A stretch of 64,000 nt of DNA from Acidobacteriota bacterium (GTDB lineage Bacteria > Acidobacteriota > Vicinamibacteria > Vicinamibacterales > SCN-69-37), in the NCBI GenBank assembly GCA_947467605.1, contig CANIII010000015.1, positions 39,056-103,055 of the forward strand. Reading direction: 5' to 3'. Of this stretch, positions 43,924 to 54,272 are shown piece by piece. The notes below the pieces were generated by a model. It saw only the letters and a list, made by a program, of their open reading frames with translations, had not been told where the DNA came from and did no database searches. The translations under genes and the position numbers were made by a program. Each line of letters starts with the position of its first letter. Position 1 is the first letter of the stretch.

Positions 43924-45689
43924 CGGGAGAGTTCGTAGAGGCGGAAGTAGAGGCCTCGGAGGGCGAGCAGTTCCTGGTGAGTGCCGCTTTCACGGAGCTC
44001 GCCTTTGTGGAGGACCAGGATGCGGTCCATGTCCTGGATGGTCGACAGGCGATGGGCGATGGCCACGACGGTGCGGTGCTGCATCATCACCTTCAGTGCA
44101 TCCTCAATGAGGGCCTCCGTGGCGGTGTCGACGCTGGACGTGGCCTCGTCGAGCACGAGGACGCGCGGCTCAAAGGCCAGCGCGCGCGCGAACGACAGCA
44201 GCTGCTTCTGCCCCACAGACAGCGTCGCGCCGCGCTCGGCGACTTCCGTGGCATAGCCCTGCGACAGACGGCCGATGAACGCGTCGGCGTGCACGGCGCG
44301 AGCCGCGGCAGCAACGGCCTCATCGGCAATGTCATCGCGCCCCAGCCGGATGTTGCTGGCCACGGACCCGGCGAAGAGATGCACGTCCTGCAGCACGAGG
44401 CCAAACGTTCCGCGCAGCATCGCGAGATCCATCTCACGGATGTCGACGCCATCGACCAAAATGCGGCCGCGCTGCACGTCGTAGAACCGCATTAACAGGC
44501 TGAGGATCGTCGTCTTCCCCGAGCCGGTCGCACCGACGATGCCGATGCGCTGGCCGGGCTGAACGACAAACGACACATCCTTCAGTACCCATTGAGGTTC
44601 GCCGTCCGCGTCGACGTAGGAAAACCAGACGTGGTCGAACTCAATGACAGGGCGCGTAGGGTTCGGGTGAGGCGGGTTCGTGGGGTTCGTGATCGCAACA
44701 GGCGTATCGAGCACCGTGAAGATGCGCTCGGACGCCGCCATGGCGGCTTGGAGGATGTTGAATTTCTCTGACAGGTCGCTGATGGGCTGGAAGAAGCGGC
44801 GTGCGTATTGGAGAAACGCCACGAGGACTCCGATCGAGACCACGCCGTCGCCGGCCCAGCCGCCGCCGATCCATATGATCAGTGCCGCCGACAGCGCCGC
44901 CATCGTCTCAATGATTGGATAGAACAGCGCGTAGTAGAAAATGGATGCGATGTTCGCGTCGCGGTGGTCGCGGTTAATGCGATCAAAGCGCTCGAAGGCG
45001 TTCGATTCCTGTCGAAAGAGCTGCACAGTCGACATGCCCGTCAGATGCTCCTGCAGGAACGCATTGATCTTGGCCACGAGGCCGCGCACCTGTCGGTACG
45101 ACTCGCGGACGTTCGTGCGAAACCACTGCGTCGCGGCCAGGATACCGGGCAAGACGACGAAGGCGACGAGGGCGAGACGCCAGTTCATCCACAGCATTGC
45201 CGTGATGATGCCGACCAGGGCGAGCACGTCGCCGAAGACCGTCACCACGCCCGAGGCGAAGAGGTCATTGAGCGCGTCCACGTCGGTCGTCACGCGCGTC
45301 ATCATGCGACCCACGGGATTCCTGTCGTAGAACGCGAGATCCAGCTTCTGCAGGTGGCCGTACACCTCGAGCCGAATCGCGCGCATGATCTTCTGTCCGA
45401 TCGTCTGCATGACGACCGTCTGCACGTACTCGAACACGAAGTTGGCCACGAGCAGGCCGAAGAAGACCGTCGCGATCCATCGCAGGCCGTCAACGTCCTT
45501 CTGCGCGATGTAGGTATCGATCGCACGCTGCGTCAGCCAGGGCTGCGCCAGTTCCACAAGCGCCCCTGCCACAATCACGACAAACGCGACGGCCACCGCC
45601 GGCAGATGGGGCCGCAGATACACGAGCAGACGCCGCATCAATCGCGCGTCGTACGCCTTCCCGATGACGTCGTCCTGCGGACCGCTCAC
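43899..45689 (-). CDS. Heterodimeric ABC exporter, canonical-NBD subunit
   Basis: The 596-residue half-transporter has six membrane segments (about 20-320) and an ABC domain with Walker A VGATGSGKTT and Walker B VLVLDEATSSVD, with the catalytic Glu. The signature is non-standard: LSVGQKQ. The GTG start overlaps the stop of its partner gene by four bases. Such pairs form heterodimeric type IV exporters for drugs, lipids or peptides. The cargo is not predictable. The last codons lie in an inverted repeat. Confidence 0.93.
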   Translation of the reverse strand: MSGPQDDVIGKAYDARLMRRLLVYLRPHLPAVAVAFVVIVAGALVELAQPWLTQRAIDTYIAQKDVDGLRWIATVFFGLLVANFVFEYVQTVVMQTIGQKIMRAIRLEVYGHLQKLDLAFYDRNPVGRMMTRVTTDVDALNDLFASGVVTVFGDVLALVGIITAMLWMNWRLALVAFVVLPGILAATQWFRTNVRESYRQVRGLVAKINAFLQEHLTGMSTVQLFRQESNAFERFDRINRDHRDANIASIFYYALFYPIIETMAALSAALIIWIGGGWAGDGVVSIGVLVAFLQYARRFFQPISDLSEKFNILQAAMAASERIFTVLDTPVAITNPTNPPHPNPTRPVIEFDHVWFSYVDADGEPQWVLKDVSFVVQPGQRIGIVGATGSGKTTILSLLMRFYDVQRGRILVDGVDIREMDLAMLRGTFGLVLQDVHLFAGSVASNIRLGRDDIADEAVAAAARAVHADAFIGRLSQGYATEVAERGATLSVGQKQLLSFARALAFEPRVLVLDEATSSVDTATEALIEDALKVMMQHRTVVAIAHRLSTIQDMDRILVLHKGELRESGTHQELLALRGLYFRLYELSRVRENIGS

Positions 45690-47461
45690 GACGCCGCCAA
45701 TTCGTCTTCGAGTCGCTGTTGCTGATCCATGCGCGCATAGAGGCCGGCGCGACGTACGAGCTCGTCGTGGGTGCCACGTTCCACGACGCGTCCGCTATCG
45801 AGCACGAGGATCATGTCGGCGTCGCGTACGGTCGAGATGCGATGCGCGACGATCAGACAGGTGCGCCCGCGCCGCACCTCTCGCAGGCGTCGCAGGATCG
45901 TCTCCTCCGTCTGCGTATCAACCGCCGACAGCGCATCGTCCAGAATCAGGATGCGCGGATCCGCGGCCACCGCACGCGCAATGGCGGTGCGCTGCTTCTG
46001 TCCGCCCGAGAGCGTGATCCCGCGCTCACCCACCACGGTCTGGTAGCCGTCGGGGAAACTGGACAGATCGGCGTCGAGGCCCGCGGCATGCGCGGCCGCG
46101 TCGACCCGCGCGCGATCGCGTACGGGATCAAACCCAAAGAGGATGTTACCGGCGAGCGAGTCTGAGAAGAGGAATGGCTCCTGCGGCACGACGCCGATGG
46201 CGCCGCGCAGTCGCGCGAGTGGAATTTCGCGCACGTCGATGCCGTCCACAAACAGGGTGCCCGGCGCCGGATCGTGTAGCCGGGGCAGCAACTGCACGAG
46301 CGTCGACTTGCCGGATCCGGTTGGCCCGATGATGGCGACGGTCTGTCCGGCCGCGATCGTGCATGAGATGTCCGCCAGCATCGGGGCCGCGTCGTCCGCG
46401 CCCTCACCGGCGCGGGGTGGGTAGCGAAAGGACAGCTGGCGAAACTCGACGTCGCCCTTCACGCCATCGGCGAGCGCGTCGGGTCGGGCGTCGCGATCGT
46501 CAATCGCCGGCGCGGTATCGAGAATCTCGATCATCCGCCCCCACGACGCGAGACCGCGTTGCGCAATGTTGATGACCCAGCCAAACGCGATCATCGGCCA
46601 CGACAGCATCACGAGGTAGCGGAGGAACGCGACAAACGAGCCGAGGGTCATCGTGCCGGCCATCACGTCGCGCCCGCCCATCCACAACACAATCAGCGAG
46701 CTCACACCGAAGCAGAACGTGAGGCTGGGATAGAACGCGGCCTGCAGCCGGATCAGCCCACGATTGCGAGCCACATACTCATCATTGGATCGTCGAAACC
46801 GCGCGATCTCGGTGTCTTCCTGTCGATAGGCGCGCACCACGCGCACGCCGGAGAGCGACTCCTGCACGACGGCGCTCATGTCTGCGAGCTGGGCCTGAAT
46901 GCGCTCAAACCGGTCGTGAATGGCTTTGCCGAAATAGCGCGTGGCGACGCTCACGATGGGCATCGGCAGCAGCGCGATCCACGCCAGCCGCGCATCGATC
47001 GAGAACATAACTGCAAGCGCGATCACGAAACCGAGCGCCGTGCTGGCGAAGTACATCACGGCCGGCCCGATCATCATGCGGACGGCGCTCAAGTCATTGG
47101 TGGCACGAGACATGAGATCACCTGTCCGGGTCGACTGGAAGTAGCCGAGGGGCAGGCGCTGCAAATGAGCAAAATAATCATTCCGGAGGGCATATTCGAT
47201 GGTGCGGGATGCGCCGATAAGGTGTTTGCGCATCAGATATCGAAAACCGCCGTCGACGACCGCCAGGCCGAGCATCGCGAGCGCATACCCGGCCAGACAA
47301 CCGCGGCTCGCACCGCTGATGAGACCGTCGATGGCGTACTTGAGAACCCACGGTGAGGCCAGTTGCATGACACTCGCGACGAAGATGCAGCCCACGCCGA
47401 TGATGAACGCGCGTCGCGACTCGCGTACGTAGGGTAGCAACCGGCTCAGTGCGCGACGCAT
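45686..47461 (-). CDS. Heterodimeric ABC exporter, degenerate-NBD subunit
   Basis: I start at the ATG at 47461 (MRRALSRLLPYV). The open frame continues upstream into a divergent gene and is not protein-like there. The 591-residue half-transporter has six membrane segments and an ABC domain with Walker A IGPTGSGKST and standard signature LSGGQKQ. Its Walker B is ILILDDALSAVD, with Asp in place of the catalytic Glu. This complements the partner gene, which has Glu but LSVGQ. TATAAT ends six bases before the ATG and there is no Shine-Dalgarno site. Confidence 0.93.
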   Translation of the reverse strand: MRRALSRLLPYVRESRRAFIIGVGCIFVASVMQLASPWVLKYAIDGLISGASRGCLAGYALAMLGLAVVDGGFRYLMRKHLIGASRTIEYALRNDYFAHLQRLPLGYFQSTRTGDLMSRATNDLSAVRMMIGPAVMYFASTALGFVIALAVMFSIDARLAWIALLPMPIVSVATRYFGKAIHDRFERIQAQLADMSAVVQESLSGVRVVRAYRQEDTEIARFRRSNDEYVARNRGLIRLQAAFYPSLTFCFGVSSLIVLWMGGRDVMAGTMTLGSFVAFLRYLVMLSWPMIAFGWVINIAQRGLASWGRMIEILDTAPAIDDRDARPDALADGVKGDVEFRQLSFRYPPRAGEGADDAAPMLADISCTIAAGQTVAIIGPTGSGKSTLVQLLPRLHDPAPGTLFVDGIDVREIPLARLRGAIGVVPQEPFLFSDSLAGNILFGFDPVRDRARVDAAAHAAGLDADLSSFPDGYQTVVGERGITLSGGQKQRTAIARAVAADPRILILDDALSAVDTQTEETILRRLREVRRGRTCLIVAHRISTVRDADMILVLDSGRVVERGTHDELVRRAGLYARMDQQQRLEDELAAS

Positions 47462-47467
47462 CAGAAA

Positions 47468-47473
47468 ATTATA
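47468..47473 (-). promoter_or_regulatory. Consensus -10 (TATAAT) six bases from the ABC exporter ATG
   Basis: A perfect TATAAT on the minus strand is followed by TTTCTG and then the ATG at 47461. Transcription should begin at or next to the A of the ATG. The divergent gene at 47486 starts only 24 bases away. Confidence 0.6.
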
Positions 47474-47485
47474 GGGGACACAGGG

Positions 47486-48313
47486 ATGACACGGATCGGA
47501 CGACTCACGATTGGCATGGCTTTCTTGCTCGCCGCGATGGCCACACCGGCGGCGGCGCAGTACTCCGCACCGCCTCTGAAACCACAGGGCACGATCGGAG
47601 AGTCGTACCACATTCAGGCATCGGCAGGCCTCTGGAGCCCGGGCCTGATCGGCGTGATTTCCAGTGAGCAATTCGGACTGGCCGGATCCAAGATCGACTT
47701 CGTCACCGACCTGAAATTCCAGCAGACCCGCTTCGCCGACTTCCGGGTGGAGTTGCGGCCGAGCAAGCGCAACAAGCTGTTCGCGCAATACACGCCCATC
47801 TCGTATTCATCCGACACGACGCTGTCGCGCGAGATCATCTTCAACGGTCAGAAATTCACGGCCAACCTGCCGATCAAAGCCACGTTCGACTGGAAAGTGC
47901 TGCGGGCCGGCTACGAGCTCGACATCATCTCGATGGAGCGCGGCTTCATCGGCGCCATCATCGAAGCGCGCATCACGGATTTCGGTGCCACCTTGACGGC
48001 ACCCGCGACCGCAGAATTCACACGCGCCAAGGCGCCACTCCCCGCATACGGAGGCATCGCGCGCGCCTACATCCTGCCGCGCCTCGCTGTCACTGCGTCG
48101 GCGACCGGCTTCAGCCTGCCGCAGTCACTCGCCGACAAGCTCGACGCGACCGGCAACTACCTTGACATCGATATCTACGCGACCTTCAACCTCAACAACT
48201 ACATCGGCATCCAGGGCGGCTGGCGCAAGATGACGACGACGGTGACGTTGAAGAAAGACTTCGGCGACATGGAATACAAAGGCATTTGGTTCGGAGGCGT
48301 CGTTCGCTATTAG
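47486..48313 (+). CDS. Predicted outer-membrane beta-barrel protein
   Basis: The 275-residue protein has a signal peptide (cleavage near AAAQY). It then alternates in strands such as FADFRVELRPSKRNKLFAQY, FDWKVLRAGYELDI and LAVTASATGFSLP, and ends in GIWFGGVVRY with a terminal aromatic as in outer-membrane barrels. No named family is recognised. The stop overlaps the opposing gene's stop (TTAG). Confidence 0.6.
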   Translation: MTRIGRLTIGMAFLLAAMATPAAAQYSAPPLKPQGTIGESYHIQASAGLWSPGLIGVISSEQFGLAGSKIDFVTDLKFQQTRFADFRVELRPSKRNKLFAQYTPISYSSDTTLSREIIFNGQKFTANLPIKATFDWKVLRAGYELDIISMERGFIGAIIEARITDFGATLTAPATAEFTRAKAPLPAYGGIARAYILPRLAVTASATGFSLPQSLADKLDATGNYLDIDIYATFNLNNYIGIQGGWRKMTTTVTLKKDFGDMEYKGIWFGGVVRY

Positions 48314-50964
48314 CGCGGTTGAATCCAGGCGCCGAGCAGCCGGTGGTCACCGTTGCCGGCTGTCTTCTCTGCAGGGACGAAGCCCTCGCCTGAGGCAATA
48401 CGCACGGTGGCGGTGCCGGCCGGGGTCAGCGGGATGTCCACGTCCTGCTCCTGGAACGGCGTCAGCACCAGCAAGCGCTGAAACGTTCCCGACTCAATCG
48501 TGATCGTGTTGCGGGCGCCGCCGTTCCGGACGAGGATGCGCACGGTCAGCGGTGACACCGGGCTGTTGACCGACGGCACCAGCATCAGCTTCGCGGCCGA
48601 CCGACCGTGCACCCAGAAGCCTTCACCTTCCAGAAACACCTGATCATCAAGGAACATGACGTCGGTGCTGCCGTAGTGCGCGGCCGACTTCATGGCCACC
48701 GCCTCCCGCTGCGGCATGGCGTCCTCAACAGCCAGATCAACTTTCAGCGCGGCGCGGGCGGCGGCGTCAGTGTCGAGCACGACGCGCGGCACCGCTGTCG
48801 GCAACACAACCGGGAACACGAAGTCGCCAGGTCCGGGCACGGTGAATTCGCGCCACGGTGATCCGGAATCGCCCACAAACAGTCGCAGCGGCCGGCTGAA
48901 TGACGATGACGAGTGGACGCGCACATTGAAGCGGGCGCCGGGGACGTTGCGCATTTCGAACAGCGGCGGCACCGGGCATTCCTCAGACGGACCGGGTGCC
49001 ATCGCCTGCAGTGTCATGGCGTTCTTCAGCGAACGGAGTCGCACGAAGCGGCCATTGTCGATGGTGTAGACGCGCGCACCTCGGCCTTCGCCGTCGATCA
49101 CCTGCAACTGGGCCCGTACCGGATCAAGGCTGCGTGCGTCCGTGACCGCCCAACCGATCGGCGCCACGCACAGCAGTGTCACGATCGACCACAGCACCAC
49201 GGCGACACGCGGTGGCACCACCACGCGCTTCACCACCAGCCACACCACCACGGCGACGGCCACCCAGGCAATCGTCTGCACCGGGAACCGCGACTCGTTC
49301 CAGAAGAAGCTGGGCCACACGCGCGTGAGATTCACGACGGGCGACAGCCACTCAAGCCACGCAGCGTTGTTGCAGCGATAGTTCCACGCGAGGCCGGCGC
49401 GGTCGACGCTCAACAGCACCGCCGTCATGCCCCCACCGATCGCCACGAGCGTCGCTGCCAGCGTTCGCGTCGCGGCACTGACGCGGGTCCAGGCCGCTGC
49501 AATCGGCACGGCGAGGAGCGGCAGGATCGCCATCAGGAAGCGTGCGGGCGATGCGGGATTACCGGCCCACCACATGCGCACAGTTGTGACGGCGGCGAGA
49601 TAGACGAAGACGATCAGCGCGAGTTCGACCGACAGTCGCCATGTGAATGTCGCCGTGCGGCGGCACCAGCCGACCAACGCGAGTGCCACGGCCGGTGCAT
49701 ACGCCGCAATCCCATACTGCCCGTCGAAGAACAACGCGAGAATGGCTGGGATGATCCACGTCAGTCGCTGCTCCTCCGGTCCATACGGTGCGCGCGGATC
49801 GATCGTGCCGTAGTGCGCCTTGAAGAACCAGAACCAGAGGCCGGCGCTGATCACCGGGATCACCAACAGCGCGATGAGTCGAATGACACGATCCTCACGC
49901 GTGATCACCGGATCGGGATCGAGCGCCGCGGTCAGCTCACTCTTGCGCCGCGATGGAATGGCGGTCGGCGCCAGCAGGCGCAGCGCTATCGCGGCGCCGA
50001 GGCCCGCCGCGAGGATCGCAAACCGTGTGTGCAACCACGGCAACAACGCGAGCGCGACGCCGGTCAGAAACACGGGCACGGTGCCCGGCAAATCTCCGCG
50101 CGACAACTGCACGAGCAACAGCGCCGCGGCCGCGACGACAAGTAGACCCGGCGCATCCGGGAACACCATGAAACTCTGCAGCGCAAACGTCGGCGTGAGC
50201 ACGACCGCAGCCCATCCGCACCACGCCGCCGCCGCTGAATCGGTCACTCGCCAGCACAACCGCCACGTGAGCATCGCGCCAATGGCCGTGAGCAACACCA
50301 GCAGACACCGCGCGCCCGTGTAGCCGAAGAACTGAAACACCGGGGCGACGAGCACCGAAACGCCCGGCGCATGGATCGAGTACGCCTCGCCGTGCAGGCC
50401 ACGCACGCGCAGGTCCGGGCGCAGATCACCGCCGATAAACGACTCCCAGTCGCGCGCGTCGTGGTTGTTCTGAATGTCGATGTCACCGTCCTTCAGGATG
50501 CTTTGGGTGATCATCAAATAGTGCGGCTCGTCGCCACCCGGCGTGCGTGGATCGGCCGACCATGCCGCGAGGCCACCGAGCGTCGCCGCCAACACAAACG
50601 CTGCGACCGTCGCGTCATCGGGCTCGAACAGATTGAGAATGCGCGCCACGAATCGGAGTGGGGTGAGCCCCACCGCCAGCGCCAGCGCCGCGATGATCGG
50701 CACCCACGCCATCGGCCCCGTGAACAACAGCGCGATCGCGGGCAACGGCATCGGCAGCCACGGCAGCACCGCGAGCAGTGCCGGCAACGTCGTCAGCGGG
50801 CGCGTCCGCCAGGCAGGGATCGCTGCGCCGATCACGGTGCCGAGCACAAACATCCACCACGGTGCCGCGACGGCAAGTCGCGCGGTCGCGGAATCCGGCG
50901 ACGCCACGGCGAGCGTGCCCGCCGCACACCACACCGCGATGCCGATGAGCAGCGAGCCGATCAC
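48310..50964 (-). CDS. Large polytopic membrane protein, GT-C/GT39-like
   Basis: The 884-residue protein has about ten or more membrane segments in its first ~560 residues. The motif GGDEPHYLMITQSILKDGD in the first periplasmic loop (about 143-162) matches the acidic Asp/Glu loop of GT-C glycosyltransferases that use lipid-linked sugars. The C-terminal ~300 residues are soluble and beta-rich. Substrates are unknown. It overlaps the aminotransferase gene by four bases. Confidence 0.65.
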   Translation of the reverse strand: MIGSLLIGIAVWCAAGTLAVASPDSATARLAVAAPWWMFVLGTVIGAAIPAWRTRPLTTLPALLAVLPWLPMPLPAIALLFTGPMAWVPIIAALALAVGLTPLRFVARILNLFEPDDATVAAFVLAATLGGLAAWSADPRTPGGDEPHYLMITQSILKDGDIDIQNNHDARDWESFIGGDLRPDLRVRGLHGEAYSIHAPGVSVLVAPVFQFFGYTGARCLLVLLTAIGAMLTWRLCWRVTDSAAAAWCGWAAVVLTPTFALQSFMVFPDAPGLLVVAAAALLLVQLSRGDLPGTVPVFLTGVALALLPWLHTRFAILAAGLGAAIALRLLAPTAIPSRRKSELTAALDPDPVITREDRVIRLIALLVIPVISAGLWFWFFKAHYGTIDPRAPYGPEEQRLTWIIPAILALFFDGQYGIAAYAPAVALALVGWCRRTATFTWRLSVELALIVFVYLAAVTTVRMWWAGNPASPARFLMAILPLLAVPIAAAWTRVSAATRTLAATLVAIGGGMTAVLLSVDRAGLAWNYRCNNAAWLEWLSPVVNLTRVWPSFFWNESRFPVQTIAWVAVAVVVWLVVKRVVVPPRVAVVLWSIVTLLCVAPIGWAVTDARSLDPVRAQLQVIDGEGRGARVYTIDNGRFVRLRSLKNAMTLQAMAPGPSEECPVPPLFEMRNVPGARFNVRVHSSSSFSRPLRLFVGDSGSPWREFTVPGPGDFVFPVVLPTAVPRVVLDTDAAARAALKVDLAVEDAMPQREAVAMKSAAHYGSTDVMFLDDQVFLEGEGFWVHGRSAAKLMLVPSVNSPVSPLTVRILVRNGGARNTITIESGTFQRLLVLTPFQEQDVDIPLTPAGTATVRIASGEGFVPAEKTAGNGDHRLLGAWIQPR

Positions 50965-52136
50965 CGCAGCCGCTGCAATCTCTGCTCCGCAGCCGCGAAG
51001 GTCGCTTCCTTCTTGCAGAAGCAGAAGCGCACTTTGTTCCGCACGGGATGAGTGCTGCGGTAGAAGCTACTGCCCGGCAGCGCGACCACACCGATCTCGG
51101 TCACCAGATGGGTCGCGAACGACTCATCGTCTGCGAAGCCAAAACCGTCGATGTCCGCCATGATGTAGTAGGCGCCGCGCGGGGAGTAGCATCGGAAGCC
51201 CACGCCCTCGAGGATGCCGAGCAGGCGCGCGCGCTTGGCGTGATAGTCCGCCGTCAATGCCTGAAAGTAGCTCGCCGGCAGATTCAGTGCCATCGCACCG
51301 GCGGCCTGCAGCGGCGCCGCCGGCCCCACGGTCAGCTGCTCGTGCACTTTGCGAATCGCCGCCGCCCGATCGGCTGGCGCAATCGTCCAACCGACGCGCC
51401 ACCCGGTCACACTGAACGTCTTCGACAGACTGCCGATGGTGACCGTGCGATCCTGCATGCCGTCGATCGTCGCCATCATCACGTGCCGGGCATCGTCATA
51501 GACGATGTGTTCGTAGATCTCATCCATGATCGCGACGACGTCCCATTGCTGACAGAGCGAGGCGATATCGGTGAGTTCCTGCCGGGTGAAGACTTTGCCT
51601 GTGGGATTGTTCGGCGTGTTGATGATGATCGCCCGCGTCTTGTTGTTGAACGCCGCGGCGAGTTCCCGGGAATCAAACGTCCAGTCCGAGCCGGGCGACG
51701 TGGGTTCACGGAGCGTGACGTAGCGCGGCGTTGCGCCGGTGAGCAGCACGTCGGGGCTGTAGATCTCGTAGAACGGCTCGAAGATGATGACCTCGTCACC
51801 GGGATCGACGATGGCGAGCATCGTGGCGATCATCGATTCGGTGCCGCCGCAGCAAACGGTGATGTTGACGTCTGGATCCACCGCAAGACCGTGCCGGCTC
51901 GTGACACCGTTGGCGATCGCATCGCGCAGCGCTTTCGCGCCGGATGTCGCGGCGTATTGATTGATGTCACCGGCGATGGCCGCGCGAGCGGCGTCTTTCA
52001 CTTCAGCTGGTGCAGGAAAGTCCGGAAATCCCTGCGAGAGGTTGACGGCACCGTGCGTGATCGCGAGTCCGGTCCATCGGGGAAACACCGAGTCGCAAAG
52101 ATGCGACGCTTTCTCGGACGTGCGAGCACGAGACAT
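50961..52136 (-). CDS. PLP-dependent aminotransferase, class I/II (YbdL/KAT-like)
   Basis: The 391-residue enzyme has the fold-type I pattern: INQYAATSGAKALRDAIA, VTVCCGGTESMIATMLA-like region, NTPNNPTGKVF and the PLP lysine in GSLSKTFSVTGWRVGW (about 236). The nearest types are methionine/aromatic aminotransferases that use 2-oxo acids. The physiological substrate is not certain. It lies 15 bp after the Slt gene. Confidence 0.88.
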   Translation of the reverse strand: MSRARTSEKASHLCDSVFPRWTGLAITHGAVNLSQGFPDFPAPAEVKDAARAAIAGDINQYAATSGAKALRDAIANGVTSRHGLAVDPDVNITVCCGGTESMIATMLAIVDPGDEVIIFEPFYEIYSPDVLLTGATPRYVTLREPTSPGSDWTFDSRELAAAFNNKTRAIIINTPNNPTGKVFTRQELTDIASLCQQWDVVAIMDEIYEHIVYDDARHVMMATIDGMQDRTVTIGSLSKTFSVTGWRVGWTIAPADRAAAIRKVHEQLTVGPAAPLQAAGAMALNLPASYFQALTADYHAKRARLLGILEGVGFRCYSPRGAYYIMADIDGFGFADDESFATHLVTEIGVVALPGSSFYRSTHPVRNKVRFCFCKKEATFAAAEQRLQRLR

Positions 52137-52151
52137 GAACGACGACCTTGG

Positions 52152-54272
52152 CTAGTGCCCGCGCGTGGGCGATGTGCGCGGATACAGCGCGCGGAAGTCA
52201 TCGGCCGTTCCGAGGATGCGTTTCAGATAGTTGGCCGTCTCGAAGAACGGGATGTTGTCGATGAACTCGTCGCGATCGGCGCCGGGATAGTCCTGCACCC
52301 ATTTGCGGTAGCGGCTGCCGCCGGCGTTGTAGGCCACGAGTGCGCCGACGACGCCATCGTAGGTCTTCATGAGATCAGCGAAGTAGGCCATGCCAATGCG
52401 GATGTTGATGTCGGGATTGGTGAGCTTCGACACCCGCCAGGGCGTCACGCCCACTTTGGTCGCGTAGCTGCGCCCGGTGGACGGCAGGATCTGCATCAGT
52501 CCCCACGCATTGGCGCCTGATTTCACGTCGGCCTGGAACGTGGACTCCTGAGTGATCAGCGCGGCCATCAGATGCGCGTCGAGCCCACGGCCGTCCGCGT
52601 ATTTCTGAATCAGATCCCAGTACGCCATCGGGAACAGCACGCGGCGAATCTCGACGGGCAACGTCTCACCGCCGGCGGCCATGAACTGCGGATACGCGCG
52701 CTTCATGAGGTTGATCGCTGTGCGCAGTTCGCCCTTGCGATTCCACGCATACGCCTGAGTGGCGGTGACGAGCGGCGTCGGGCCGAGGTCGCGTTCGGCG
52801 CGCTTCAACTCGCCAATCGCGTAGTCGTACAGCCCCACCTCAAGGAGTCGTGTGATCAACACCGCATTCGGTGGCGGCTCACCCGGTGCGAACGCCACCG
52901 GCGCGTCGGCGTGGGGCGCCGGCGTGGCCGCCTTCGCGCGCGTCACCGTGGCGCCAGGTGCGGCGGCCAGCGCGGTCAGTCCCTTGTTCGCTTCACGCCC
53001 GTAGTACGAGTTCTTGTAGAGCGCGATGACGCGCCGGTAGCCCTCAACGGCCGCCTCGCGCTGCCCCATCTGTTGACGCGCGCGCGCCGACCAGTAACTC
53101 CACGCCGAGCGGTAGTCCGAGCGGCCGTAGCGCGTGAACGCATCATCAAACACACGCGTCACCTCCGCGTAGTTGCCGCGCAGGTATGCCCACCAGCCCG
53201 AGCGCCAGGCCGCGCGTTCCGCAAACGCGCCCGACGGATAGCGCCGATACATGTCCGAGAACACCTGCGCCGCAGCCGCATCGTCATCTTCGAGAATGTA
53301 GAACGTAGCGAGGTCGTTCAGCGCCGCTTCCGCCCAGGACGTGTCGGCCGCCTCGGCGGCGAACTTGCGTGTCTCGGCGACGAACTCTTCCTTGCGCCCG
53401 AGCCCCTTCGTCGTGCCGAGCAGCGCATAGCCGGCTTCAGCGCGACGGTCGCCACTGGCCGTGAGCGGCAACAGCGCGGCGCGAGCCGCGGCAAACTTCT
53501 TCAGGCCGAGGTCGCACTGCGCCAGACGCAACGCGATCTGCTCGCGCTCCGCACCGATCGCCACCGGACGCACGGCCTCGTAGATCTTGTGCGCGTCAGC
53601 AAACCGCTTCGCCGCGTACAGTTGCTCGGCGCGACCAATATCCTGTTGCGCCGTCTCACGGCTCGGCACCGCGCCGGGATCCGCCATGAGCACCAGTTCC
53701 GACTGCGCATCAGACGCTTCGGTCGACAGCGCAAACTCGTAGACAATCTTGCTGAACGCCGCGCGCGCCACCGTGCGTTCGCCCGCTTGTTTTGCCGCGC
53801 GACCCAGACGCAAATAGACCGGCGCACCGGCGAGCGGTTTCATCTCCGCCGCGCCCTGCAGCGCCCGCATCTCAGCGGCCGCATCGCCCGCGGCCTCCGC
53901 GACATCGGCCTTCAATATGTAGGCCATCTCGCGCAGGTAATCCTTGGGTTCGACTTTCAGCAATTGGTCGGCGCTGAACTTCGCGTCAACCGGCTTGTGC
54001 AGCGCGAGCTGTGCGCGGCCCTGCATCAAGAGCGCGTAGCCACCGATGACCGGGTCGGCGACCGACTTGGAAAACACCGGAAGGGCGAGCGCCGCCTTGC
54101 CGTCCGTCATCTGGCCGACCGCAGTGGCGAATGCGGTCGATGAGGCATTGGGTTTACCGACGGGCGCCAGCCACAGGATCGCGGGCGCCTCTGTGACGGC
54201 CGGTGTCGGCCACAAGACCGCGGCCAGTGCCACGCCGATGGCCGTGGCGCGCGCCATGCCCACCATGCGCAT
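52152..54272 (-). CDS. Soluble lytic transglycosylase with tetratricopeptide repeats
   Basis: The 706-residue protein has a signal sequence, a long helical region of TPR-like repeats (about 50-480) and a C-terminal SLT domain (about 560-690). The catalytic Glu lies in AALITQESTFQ, followed by SGANAWGLMQILPSTG and VVGALVAYNAGGSRYRKW. This is the Slt70 plan, cleaving peptidoglycan to anhydromuropeptides in the periplasm. It shares one base with the GAF gene upstream. Confidence 0.9.
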   Translation of the reverse strand: MRMVGMARATAIGVALAAVLWPTPAVTEAPAILWLAPVGKPNASSTAFATAVGQMTDGKAALALPVFSKSVADPVIGGYALLMQGRAQLALHKPVDAKFSADQLLKVEPKDYLREMAYILKADVAEAAGDAAAEMRALQGAAEMKPLAGAPVYLRLGRAAKQAGERTVARAAFSKIVYEFALSTEASDAQSELVLMADPGAVPSRETAQQDIGRAEQLYAAKRFADAHKIYEAVRPVAIGAEREQIALRLAQCDLGLKKFAAARAALLPLTASGDRRAEAGYALLGTTKGLGRKEEFVAETRKFAAEAADTSWAEAALNDLATFYILEDDDAAAAQVFSDMYRRYPSGAFAERAAWRSGWWAYLRGNYAEVTRVFDDAFTRYGRSDYRSAWSYWSARARQQMGQREAAVEGYRRVIALYKNSYYGREANKGLTALAAAPGATVTRAKAATPAPHADAPVAFAPGEPPPNAVLITRLLEVGLYDYAIGELKRAERDLGPTPLVTATQAYAWNRKGELRTAINLMKRAYPQFMAAGGETLPVEIRRVLFPMAYWDLIQKYADGRGLDAHLMAALITQESTFQADVKSGANAWGLMQILPSTGRSYATKVGVTPWRVSKLTNPDINIRIGMAYFADLMKTYDGVVGALVAYNAGGSRYRKWVQDYPGADRDEFIDNIPFFETANYLKRILGTADDFRALYPRTSPTRGH

